Positions 17,401 through 23,742 of a DNA stretch of 23,742 bases are shown piece after piece. The notes under the pieces were generated by a model. That model saw only the letters and a list, made by a program, of their open reading frames with translations, made no database searches and was not told the DNA's origin. A program made the position numbers and the translations under genes. The DNA is from an uncultured Prevotellaceae bacterium (GTDB taxonomy: Bacteria > Bacteroidota > Bacteroidia > Bacteroidales > Bacteroidaceae). The first letter of the stretch is position 1. Each line of letters starts with the position of its first letter. The stretch is taken from NCBI GenBank assembly GCA_946644025.1, contig CAMPCG010000008.1, forward strand, positions 1-23,742, written 5' to 3'.

Positions 17401-17873
17401 AGACCGGCAATCTGACCCTGCAGGGCTTCGTCGGCCGAGGTGAAGGCAAGACCCTCTACCTGGGCCATGTTGAACGTCTGAGCTGCGACGGAGACCTCGC
17501 GCTCGGGGATGGCGAGTCCGCCGTTGTTGAACTTCTTCTTTGCCGTGACGGTGACTTCCTTAATCTGTGTGGCATCCTGCAGCTTGACGTTGAAGGATGT
17601 CCGTGTGCCGATGGGCAGGGTGACGGTCTTGTAGCCCACGTAGCTCACGCGAAGCTTGTTTTTCGTGTTCTTGACAGACATGGTGAAGTTGCCGTTGAAA
17701 TCGGTCTGCGCATTGGACACGATACGATTGTTGGCGTCTATCTCTACAACGTTGCACATCATCACGGGACCCATATCGTCAGTGACGGTTCCCGACACAC
17801 GGGCTGTCTGTGCCAGCGCCGCCAGAGAGGAACAACAAAGGAGCAATATACTTATGAGGATTCTCATTTTCAT
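14481..17873 (-). CDS. SusC/RagA-family TonB-dependent outer-membrane transporter (SusC-1)
   Basis: This is a full-length SusC importer. I choose ATG 17873 (about 1130 aa; MKMRILISILLLCCSSLAALAQ, clean Sec signal) over an upstream TTG at 17930 whose extra residues come from tandem repeats. A carboxypeptidase-regulatory-like domain starts at TARVSGTVTDDMGPVMMCNV (about 23-100), with the linker KEVTVTAKKK. The plug has ALQGQIAGLDIVANSG, MRLRGVTSINGSAEPLIVVD and IDVLKDAAATAIWGSRGANG, all standard SusC signatures. The 22-strand-type barrel ends MTFNIQVGF with a terminal Phe. It lies between FAS1-A (68 bp upstream) and SusD-1 (55 bp downstream). Compared with SusC-2 it keeps the LQG motif, so the two pairs probably differ in ligand. 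Confidence 0.96.
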   Translation of the reverse strand: MKMRILISILLLCCSSLAALAQTARVSGTVTDDMGPVMMCNVVEIDANNRIVSNAQTDFNGNFTMSVKNTKNKLRVSYVGYKTVTLPIGTRTSFNVKLQDATQIKEVTVTAKKKFNNGGLAIPEREVSVAAQTFNMAQVEGLAFTSADEALQGQIAGLDIVANSGNLGAGTSMRLRGVTSINGSAEPLIVVDGNIFDNPDENFDFQNANEETYASLLSVNPSDIEAIDVLKDAAATAIWGSRGANGVISIRTKRGARGATRVDYSLRLQASWQPKGYNLLSGDDYTMMLKEMYYNPAQAASATTNINEINYNRSWAEFENWNNNTDWVDQVQQVGISQYHYITITGGGEKANFRVSAGYDHQNGTIIKQTLDRFSTKLALDYFVSDRITFRTTFPLTYTSNNRNYDDNILGRAQKMAPNMSVYRQNADGSDTGEFYIMLPEGASNEAGSSAPGTSSKQLGSIRSQGNPVAIAELAWRKEHTYRISPEMRIDYYLLGKDDSKTQLNYSGLVYMDIFSKSEPKHLPGSLATDGWQNDNYNRSQVYDYNSLAFTTRHTLTLNPHFNNEDFYATMLARWEMTSGNDNSQTVANKNAPNTVTSPTVDTQLETMSTANGQWRSMSGTYSGHFSYKSRYAIDFSMRADGTTKFGDSKKWGWFPGVSARWNISDEPFMQWSKKWLSMLSFRPSWGIVGRQPGSQYLQYAKYNTSGVYGSIADTKSVTYLEGLQLNQLKWERTTQYNIGGDFGFLDDRITGDFNYYFKRTKDLLMSGVRIPSTAGFYSLAWANVGEMTNRGWELNVSLNKLVRIGKFSLSANFNISQNFNEIVDMDESTLQSINSEWSSDSRGTWLNRIQKGNPLGSIYGLRYKGVYQYTYEYLANMKNRNNWTAEQFRDYINNTFLASGKTAPIAIDNEGHVMMDSKGMPIRMVYNFNNNSGSSSYKFQGGDAIYEDINNDGQINSLDIVYLGNSNPHLNGGFGFNLQYDDWSLKTSFSYRQGIKIVNKAKMGLEEMYNAFNQSSAVNWRWRKNGDVTEMPRAMYDTGYNWLGSDRYVEDASFVRMSYIQLSYSFKQKMLKPLGLRRLTLSLSGQNLFVWSNYSGTDPEHAPGSWGIAYDNSQTPRSKSMTFNIQVGF

Positions 17874-17907
17874 TTTCGATTTACGGATTTTCGATTTTCG
17901 ATTTATT
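17872..17907. repeat. Heptamer array in the SusC-1 leader
   Basis: ATTTTCG, ATTTACGG, ATTTTCG, ATTTTCG, ATTTATT run in 7-bp steps with one 8-bp unit (plus strand). The array ends at the preferred SusC-1 ATG. It fills half of the 68-bp spacer after FAS1-A. Confidence 0.75.
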
Positions 17908-17941
17908 GAGTAAGGACACTTGCAAAGCAAAAACTCCTCTG

Positions 17942-20842
17942 CTACTCGCTAATAATCGGGTCATAGCGCCGGTATAGCTTGAGGTCGTAGGCACGACGGT
18001 AGGCAGCGAGCTTCTGACGAGCGTTGCTGCCAGTCCAAAGCGCGTCATAACGGTCGGTGTCGCTATGGGTGGAGAGTGGTGTGCTGACTTGGTGGACAAC
18101 GGCGAAGGAGGAGGTGTTGATGGTGTGGGTGTTCTTGTTGAGCACGTAGTCGCGCGCCATCTGGTTGACCACCTTCGTGGTGCTGGCCGCATCAATCTCT
18201 ATCTGCTGGCCTCGCTTGTCGGTAACGACGATGCGCCCGCCCCCTCCACTGACATTGAGCTTCACGCGTATACCGAGGGTGTCGCTGCACGCCGTGGGAT
18301 AGGTGCCGGCATCGATGACATTGTCGGCATAGACGCTGTTGTCCTGGAAGTGGTAGCGTATGAAGGCATTGATTTCCTCGACCATGGCGAGGGCCTTGTC
18401 GCGGGCTGCCTGCACTTCCTCACTGACGGCTCCGGCGGCACGCTGCTCCTCGAGCAGGTCGTTGTACTGGTCGTAGAGCACCTTGATGTCGCTCCAGCGG
18501 GGCAGACCGCGGTCGTAGGCTGCCTGCATGGCGGTGTTGTCGGGTGCATAGACGGTGTAGTTGTAGGAGTTGAAGTAGTTCACGTTGTCGGTGAGTCCGC
18601 CCTTTGCCGCGAAGGTATGGTAAGCATCCATACGTTTCTTGTTCGTCACGGTGTTCACCTCGGCCAGTTTGTCGCTGGCAAATCCCATGATGTCGTCCAT
18701 GTCGAAGTCGCTGCACAGGGCGAGGAACTCGGAGAAGCGCGTGCTGTCAGACTGGAGCACGGCAAGAACGGACTGCTGGGGCGCCTGTATCACGCGGGCT
18801 ATGGCGTAGGCCGTTCCGTTCTTCTGGTTATAGACCTGGGTGATGTTGGAGACTGGTAACTGAGAGGTCGAGGAGTTGGCGAGCTGTGCGCCGCTGGCGA
18901 CGGTCTCGTTGGCGAAGTAAATCTCTCCGCCGTGCTTGGTCTTGTAATAGCGGTTGGTGCCCAGTCGCGCTCCCTTTGGCAGCACGATGGTGTGGTAGTT
19001 AAGAATATCGGTGAGCTGCGAGCGGAAGCTGGCCGTAGGCACCATGCCGATGGAGTCGCCCACCTGGCCGGTCACAGGGTCGTACTTCCACTGCGAGCAG
19101 TAGACGTAGGGTGAGCGCGGCGTGTAGTAGAACTTCAAGGCCCTGGGCTGGTCTTCGCCCAGGTATGTCGGGTCGACGTAGAAGCGCTGGAAGGCGTCGT
19201 CGGTGGGAATGAAGAAGGCGTAGTTGGCGCTCATGGCCAGCAGGTAGGCGTAGTAGTTGAGGCCCAGTCCCAAAGGTGTGGAGGAGGCGTTGCCGTCGTG
19301 TACGGCCACGTTCATCACGCGCATGTTGCTGCTCAGCGTCACGGGGGCCGAGACGGCAATCAGCGAGGGCGGCGCAAACATCTTGTTGAGCATATAGGCG
19401 ACGCCGTTGTTGGCAATCTTCACATCGTAAGTGCCGTCGCTGTTGCGGTTAATGACGTCCAAGGAGAGCCCCATGGGGTCGCTGGCCTCGTCCATGACGT
19501 GTCCGAACTTGGAGGGCACGGTGCCCACGAAGGAGGTTTGCATGAGGTTGTTCACCAGCTGCTGCACGTTCTGCAGGGGTATGGAGTCGATGTTCTCTGC
19601 CAGGTGTTCGGCCGTGTTGGGCTGCTTGCCGAAGGTGTTGATGAGGAACTCTCCCTCTCCTCCCGGCAGGAAATAGTTGCGAAGGGCTTCGTCGGTGGGC
19701 ACGAAGATGGCGGCGATGTCGGTGCTGGCACTGGCGGTGCTGTTCTGTCCGAAAGTGTTCCATCCCGGGTCAAACTTCAGCTTGTACTGTGCGGGTGTGC
19801 CGTTGGGGTCGTTTGAGAGTGCCGCCTGCCCCTGCGACAGCTCGCTCATATAGCGCTTCTGGAAGATACTGTCTATCTGTTCCAGTCCGTTGGCCTGGGC
19901 GTAGTCATTATAGTTGCTGGTAGTGGCAGCGTTGTAATAAGGAGCCGAGAAGCGGTCCACCATGCGGCTGAAGAGTTTGCTCTCCCCACTGGTGCGAATG
20001 ACCTCTGCCAGGTTTCCCGGCGGCAGCAGCACGTCCTGCATCTGGTGGATATAGCCGTTCTTGCAGGTCACGTCGGCATGGATGATTTTGTTGCGGAAGA
20101 TGTAGGCCGAGTGCTTTTCGGCATCGTAGGGCGAACCGGTGAGCACCTCGAAGTCGCTGATGCCTCCAGCGGAAGCTACCTGGGTGGAGATGTTGTTGGC
20201 CGTCATCTGCTCTTCGGTGAAGTGTACCATCATGGGCCTGGTAGCATCCATCACGAAGTGTATGCCCTTGTCGGCATACTTGGCCCAGTAGCTGTTGTTC
20301 TGAGGCATCTGGGCGATGCCCCGTATATGGGTGATTGTATCTATGACGCTGGCACCGGTGGTGTGCTTCAGGGCTTGTCCCTGCGTGACGGCGGTGCTAC
20401 CGTTGCTGATGTTCGAGAGCATCTCCACGAGGAGCGCGTTGTCGAGCATGGAGCCGTAGAGCAGCTGCCGCTTCATGGCCGGTGTAAGGTCTTCGTACTT
20501 AGAGACACCCCACGTGTTGTTCTGGAAGAACCGTGTGAAGGCTTCATCGTTGGCAGGGAACACGGTCTTGGAGCCAGTCTTCCCCAGCGTTTCGGCGTAG
20601 CCCAGGTCGTCGATGAGGCGTACATAGTTTTTAAAGGTTCCCTCGAGCACCTCTCCCGCCTCGCTGTTCAGGCCCTGCGGACTGTTGAGGGCCTCGTAGA
20701 TACTGCCTCCGAGCCATGCGGGGTAGTTGCCCTCGTCGTCCAGGTCATAGTCGTCGCTACAGGCAGTGACACCGCTGAGGGCGAAGGCTGCCATAGAGGC
20801 AAACAGCGTCTCACGTGCCAAACAAAGATAATGTCTATTCAT
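17942..20842 (-). CDS. Large four-FAS1-domain lipoprotein A
   Basis: This 966-aa lipoprotein (ATG 20842, signal ending GVTAC, Cys28, then SDDYDLDDEG) should be surface-exposed. Four FAS1 units can be read from repeated strand and H2 motifs: TVFPANDEAF (93-102) with NGYIHQMQDVLLPP (262-275); AAIFVPTDEALRNYF (377-391) with NGVAYMLNKMFAPP (479-492); YAFFIPTDDAFQRFY (541-555) with NGTAYAIARVIQAP; and YTVYAPDNTAMQAAY with FAVVHQVSTPL near the end. The first two units are longer than a typical ~140-residue FAS1 domain. A charged helical segment (about 795-830) interrupts unit four. It is the first gene of the seven-gene block, 68 bp ahead of SusC-1. An adhesin or ligand-capture role is inferred from the FAS1 family; no enzyme motif is seen. 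Confidence 0.9.
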   Translation of the reverse strand: MNRHYLCLARETLFASMAAFALSGVTACSDDYDLDDEGNYPAWLGGSIYEALNSPQGLNSEAGEVLEGTFKNYVRLIDDLGYAETLGKTGSKTVFPANDEAFTRFFQNNTWGVSKYEDLTPAMKRQLLYGSMLDNALLVEMLSNISNGSTAVTQGQALKHTTGASVIDTITHIRGIAQMPQNNSYWAKYADKGIHFVMDATRPMMVHFTEEQMTANNISTQVASAGGISDFEVLTGSPYDAEKHSAYIFRNKIIHADVTCKNGYIHQMQDVLLPPGNLAEVIRTSGESKLFSRMVDRFSAPYYNAATTSNYNDYAQANGLEQIDSIFQKRYMSELSQGQAALSNDPNGTPAQYKLKFDPGWNTFGQNSTASASTDIAAIFVPTDEALRNYFLPGGEGEFLINTFGKQPNTAEHLAENIDSIPLQNVQQLVNNLMQTSFVGTVPSKFGHVMDEASDPMGLSLDVINRNSDGTYDVKIANNGVAYMLNKMFAPPSLIAVSAPVTLSSNMRVMNVAVHDGNASSTPLGLGLNYYAYLLAMSANYAFFIPTDDAFQRFYVDPTYLGEDQPRALKFYYTPRSPYVYCSQWKYDPVTGQVGDSIGMVPTASFRSQLTDILNYHTIVLPKGARLGTNRYYKTKHGGEIYFANETVASGAQLANSSTSQLPVSNITQVYNQKNGTAYAIARVIQAPQQSVLAVLQSDSTRFSEFLALCSDFDMDDIMGFASDKLAEVNTVTNKKRMDAYHTFAAKGGLTDNVNYFNSYNYTVYAPDNTAMQAAYDRGLPRWSDIKVLYDQYNDLLEEQRAAGAVSEEVQAARDKALAMVEEINAFIRYHFQDNSVYADNVIDAGTYPTACSDTLGIRVKLNVSGGGGRIVVTDKRGQQIEIDAASTTKVVNQMARDYVLNKNTHTINTSSFAVVHQVSTPLSTHSDTDRYDALWTGSNARQKLAAYRRAYDLKLYRRYDPIISE

Positions 20843-20863
20843 AAGGAAAAGATTTCTACAACA

Positions 20864-20912
20864 GATTATGCTGATTATATGGTTTCGTTTTATTCATGTA
20901 GTGCATGTAGCA
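20864..20912. repeat. Two 9-bp tandem duplications in the FAS1-A leader
   Basis: GATTATGCT/GATTATATG (20864-20881) and CATGTAGTG/CATGTAGCA (20895-20912) are two adjacent 9-bp repeat pairs upstream of the FAS1-A ATG. The period is the same as in the SusC-2 leader, with a different unit sequence. Confidence 0.55.
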
Positions 20913-21065
20913 CCCGTGTGTGTGTTCACATCTTTATATAATATAGTGAAGCCCGCATAGCTTTCGTTAGTTTCTCGTTCGGGGCCGGCGCGTTTAGGCC
21001 AGCGTGTGGGTAGAGGAGGTGAGATTCAGAAATCTGACGCTCAAATCTCTCTATATATTTAAAAG

Positions 21066-21136
21066 ATGAAGGCGGATTCCAGCATAGCTTTTCCGGTTTT
21101 CCGAAATTAAGACTATTCTATGGAATCCGCCTTCAT
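21066..21136 (-). terminator. Intrinsic terminator after the dockerin protein
   Basis: ATGAAGGCGGATTCCA (21066-21081) and TGGAATCCGCCTTCAT (21121-21136) form a perfect 16-bp stem, with further ATAG/CTAT pairing just inside. On the minus strand the stem is followed by CTTTTAAA. The loop of about 39 nt is unusually long for a simple terminator. It lies about 30 nt after the stop codon and separates this gene from the FAS1/SusCD block. Confidence 0.8.
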
Positions 21137-21164
21137 TCTTCAGTTTTCAGTCTAAAGGTTCGTA

Positions 21165-23742
21165 TTAGAAGTTAGCTTTTCTGGCGTTAGCAGCCATGAT
21201 AGAGATAACGTTGGAGATGTCAGCCACGTCTACTGCACCGTCGCCGTTGACGTCGGCTGCGGGATTTGCCTCACCCGTAGCCATGACGGTGATGATGTTC
21301 GAGATGTCGGCCACGTCGACAGCGCCGTCGCCGTTGACGTCACCCGGCTTAGCAGTGGAGAGCGGTCCGGGCCATCCCTCATTGTCGCCCAGCTGGACAA
21401 GTGTGAGGGTCCATCCACCGACGCTGTACCAGTTGCCGGCGAACACCTTCTCAGTCTGGAGTGCCTCGCTACCGGTAGCAGTACCGATGAGCAGCTGGTG
21501 GTTGCTGACAGTTGCAGAGAGCTCCTGATGCTGGAATCCGCGTCCGTTGCCATTGTTGGCGCTGTAGATGCTGGAGTAGTAGGCGTAGGTAGGATCGTCC
21601 TCTGCGAGTCCGCCCTCAATCTTCTCCTTAGCCTCCTCCCAGATGGGGCCGTGAGTGTCGCTGGCCACCTGCTCGGCGCCCTCGGCGTCAATCCAGGTGT
21701 TCATGGGAATCTCGGTGAAAGCCTTCTCGCCGTCCTCAGCGGGAGCGGTGAACACGTAGGCACCCTCGGCTGGTGTGCGGGTATAGACACCCACATTGTA
21801 GGTTCCGTTGGGCAGACCCGTGACAAGCTGCGTAGCGATATAGCCATTCAGTCCACTGCCGTTATAGCTGTCGAAGTAGCGTGTGCCGCTGCCGTCGAAC
21901 CACTGTCCGCTGGCAGTGTTGTTGTTACCGGTACCCTTCTCGATAGTCCAACCGTCCTCAGCCTCGGCATTAGGATTCTTGATGAAGGCGGTGTAGTCGG
22001 TAGCGCCCTCGGTCTCCCAGATAAGCTGCTTGTTGGCGTCGAAGACGACGGCCTTCAGCTCGGCGATGAATCCGTTAACGGTGTCAGCGTCCTTCACCTC
22101 GCTCATGAGGGCAGCCTTCTGCTGGGCCATGAGTGCCTCGATGCTGCTCTTAGCTGTGCCCTCAGAGGCGGCAGCCACTTCAGCGGCATTGTTGTAGGCA
22201 GCGACATAGTTGAGGTAGTTCTTCAGGAGGTTGACGCGGGCGTCAATCTCGGTGTAGGTAGCCTCCGAACCGGTGAGCCACTCGATGGTCTTCTCGTAGG
22301 CGAACTGCACGATCTCCTTGGCAGCGCCATACTCCTCGCCGTTCAGTGCAGTGGCCACGGTGGGCAGGGTCTTGCCGTCCATCATGTACTCCTCGTACTT
22401 AGCCTCACTGGCCTTAGCCGTTTCCATGGCCTCGCCGAGAGCGGTGAGCGTGGTGAGGTCGGCGCTGTTGGCAGCATTGGCAGCAGCCTCGAGGGCGGCC
22501 TTGTCAGCAGCGAAGTGCATGGTGGCAGCGAAGGTCTTTGCCTCTTCCACGGTCTGGGCGATGACCTGGTCGAGAGCGCCCGGGTCGGCCTCGCCGAGAT
22601 ACCACAACTTGAAGTTGGTGGCGCAGAACCATCCGGCCGAAGCAGTGCCGTTTCCGGTACCCTCGGCACCGATGGTGAGCTTACCGTCGACGACGAGCAC
22701 CTTGTCGCTGGTCAGTGTCTCCCATTCTTCAGTATCCCATCCTTCTTTGGAGAGCGCGGGCGACTCAGTCTTCTGCACGGTGCTCCTGGCGAATGTGTGC
22801 TGGTTGGTGGCGTATCCGCTCTGGGTGATGAGGTCAGCCGATACCTTGTAGTAACCGGAGGGCAGGTTGGTGAGGTCCTGGGCAATGCCAAGGGTGCTGG
22901 TAAAGTTTTGGTTCCATGCGTTCCAGCAGCTTCTTCCCCGCTGCCAGTTCAGACGCTGATCGCCGCCTGTGGCTCCGCTCTGATACCAGCCATCGCTGGT
23001 CAGGTCGGTGTTGGTGCCGCTGCCTTCGCCCTCGACATAGGTGTCGGCAAACGGGAATACATAGCCCTCGTCGGAGCCACCTGTGGGTTCAGCCCCTGCC
23101 TTGATGAACCAGGGGTTCTTCACGAGGTATGTCCAGTCGGCGGGATTGCTCTCGCTGGCCTCCTGCGAGTTGTAGTAGGCCAGGATGGCGGCCTCGATCT
23201 TGGCGACGAGTCCCAGGAGGGTGTCAGCATCGCCGCTTTCACGCTTGCCAATCAGCTCCTCGTAGGTAGCAGTAAATTCGTTCAGTCCGGGGAAGGCCGT
23301 GGTAGACATCAGGTTCTCCATCTTGGCCAGTGCAGCGTCGATGGCAGGCACCTCGGCGAGTGCTTTCTTGAACTTTTCGATGTCGGCATTGGCCTGCTTC
23401 AGGGCGGCGGTCATGCTCTCCACCGTACCGCCAATCTCGCCGTCGATGTTGGTGGTGCAGTCGGTCATCTCCGAGACGAGTCCGGTCAGACCCAGGTCTG
23501 TGGCCTGAGAGATAAGCTCGTTAATATCGCCAATGGCAGCACCGAGGTCGCTACTGAGCAGCTCCTCGGGGTCAGCCTCGCCAATCTTGTAGAGCTTGAT
23601 ACCGTCAATCCAGATAACGGGCTGCTTGCTGGAAACATTATTCTGAGCCTCGAATCCAAACTCCATGGTGAACTCAGCAGGGGGAGTAAACCCGATAGTG
23701 TGCTTTACCCACTCATTAATTCCTTCCTCCGAGGAGAAGTCG
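21165..23742 (-). CDS. Modular carbohydrate-binding-like protein with C-terminal dockerin repeats (N-terminus outside window)
   Basis: The frame is open to the right edge (859 codons visible); Met at 23666 is internal (in-frame FTPPAEFTMEFGFE precedes it), so signal peptide and start are missing. Modules in order: the end of a beta-sandwich (WIDGIKLYKIGEA); a helical stretch; a second sandwich with DQRLNWQRGRSCWNAWN and ending FKLWYLGEA; a long Ala/Glu-rich helical region resembling FIVAR-type linkers; a third sandwich (ASGQWFDGSGTRYFDSYNG to WTLTLVQLGD); and two dockerin type I-like repeats (GDVNGDGAVDVADISNIITV and DVNGDGAVDVADISNVISIM), each with a D-x-N-x-D-G calcium loop. No catalytic domain is visible in the part present. 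Such proteins are often secreted glycan-active or cell-surface proteins; a role in binding is inferred. A terminator closes it, so it belongs to a different transcript from the SusCD block. Confidence 0.85.
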   Translation of the reverse strand, partial: DFSSEEGINEWVKHTIGFTPPAEFTMEFGFEAQNNVSSKQPVIWIDGIKLYKIGEADPEELLSSDLGAAIGDINELISQATDLGLTGLVSEMTDCTTNIDGEIGGTVESMTAALKQANADIEKFKKALAEVPAIDAALAKMENLMSTTAFPGLNEFTATYEELIGKRESGDADTLLGLVAKIEAAILAYYNSQEASESNPADWTYLVKNPWFIKAGAEPTGGSDEGYVFPFADTYVEGEGSGTNTDLTSDGWYQSGATGGDQRLNWQRGRSCWNAWNQNFTSTLGIAQDLTNLPSGYYKVSADLITQSGYATNQHTFARSTVQKTESPALSKEGWDTEEWETLTSDKVLVVDGKLTIGAEGTGNGTASAGWFCATNFKLWYLGEADPGALDQVIAQTVEEAKTFAATMHFAADKAALEAAANAANSADLTTLTALGEAMETAKASEAKYEEYMMDGKTLPTVATALNGEEYGAAKEIVQFAYEKTIEWLTGSEATYTEIDARVNLLKNYLNYVAAYNNAAEVAAASEGTAKSSIEALMAQQKAALMSEVKDADTVNGFIAELKAVVFDANKQLIWETEGATDYTAFIKNPNAEAEDGWTIEKGTGNNNTASGQWFDGSGTRYFDSYNGSGLNGYIATQLVTGLPNGTYNVGVYTRTPAEGAYVFTAPAEDGEKAFTEIPMNTWIDAEGAEQVASDTHGPIWEEAKEKIEGGLAEDDPTYAYYSSIYSANNGNGRGFQHQELSATVSNHQLLIGTATGSEALQTEKVFAGNWYSVGGWTLTLVQLGDNEGWPGPLSTAKPGDVNGDGAVDVADISNIITVMATGEANPAADVNGDGAVDVADISNVISIMAANARKANF

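Larger units (their letters stand above)
20843..21164. other. Intergenic region between the dockerin protein and FAS1-A (322 bp)
   Basis: From the dockerin side it holds the terminator (21066-21136), then an AT-rich stretch and a small inverted repeat GAGATT/AATCTC (21021-21026 and 21044-21049) with a nested TCAG/CTGA. An AT-rich TATATTATATAAAG-type stretch follows near 20931-20944 (minus strand). This is where the promoter of the FAS1/SusCD block should lie. No clean TAnnTTTG with a spaced TTG element was found, so no promoter is called. No ORF or RNA gene is supported. Confidence 0.6.

Noticed and set aside
14568..17909. Plus-strand open frame of 1113 codons antisense to SusC-1, with similar ones at 5621-8461, 3331-5103 and 10499-12637.
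   Set aside because: They mirror the minus-strand genes, are Gly/Val/Glu/Asp/His-rich low-complexity translations with no domain, and arise from GC-rich third positions suppressing antisense stops.
17874..17930. TTG-start extension of SusC-1 by 19 residues.
   Set aside because: The extension is mostly translated tandem repeat; ATG 17873 gives a clean signal peptide.
20920..20950. TATATTATATAAAG as the promoter -7 element of the seven-gene block.
   Set aside because: It does not fit TAnnTTTG and no spaced TTG element could be confirmed; too weak to call.

Overview
The window looks like Bacteroidota (Bacteroidales) DNA, most likely a gut or rumen Prevotellaceae. The evidence is two SusC/SusD pairs, Bacteroidota-style lipoprotein signal peptides ending in SSC or TAC followed by acidic residues, no clear Shine-Dalgarno sites, and short-period tandem repeats and GC-rich palindromes between genes. 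All eight genes lie on the minus strand, so transcription runs from high to low coordinates. Genus is inference; no rRNA or marker gene is present.

Layout in transcription order. (1) 23742-21165: 3' part of a large modular beta-sandwich/helical protein ending in two dockerin-like calcium-binding repeats, followed by an intrinsic terminator. (2) 20842-3208: a tightly spaced seven-gene block bounded by terminators at both ends: a four-FAS1 lipoprotein, SusC-1, SusD-1, two more FAS1 lipoproteins (in the slot where surface glycan-binding proteins usually sit), SusC-2 and SusD-2. A strong intrinsic terminator follows. (3) 3046-1: a secreted clan GH-A hydrolase resembling the GH128-like 'glycosyl hydrolase catalytic core' family, with FN3 and carbohydrate-binding-like modules, running off the left edge.

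Working model (inference): two SusCD outer-membrane importers work with three FAS1-domain surface lipoproteins that capture a ligand, with the hydrolase supplying enzymatic processing. No regulator (ECF sigma/anti-sigma, hybrid two-component system, SusR), transposase, tRNA or CRISPR is visible, and the substrate cannot be read from the sequence.

The most unusual layer is repeat DNA that has become protein-coding. One palindromic family (core CCCGGTGC-TGAC-GCACCGGG) occurs three times in frame inside the hydrolase, encoding TIPGA(S)-type linkers, and once between genes. A second palindromic family (CCCCTCCC...GGGAGGGG) occurs between genes and also encodes the core of the SusD-2 signal peptide. 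Arrays of 7-, 8- or 9-bp units sit at most gene starts. In two lipoproteins heptad arrays encode the signal peptide, and one of these, four perfect TTATCAC units, is a plausible phase-variation tract.
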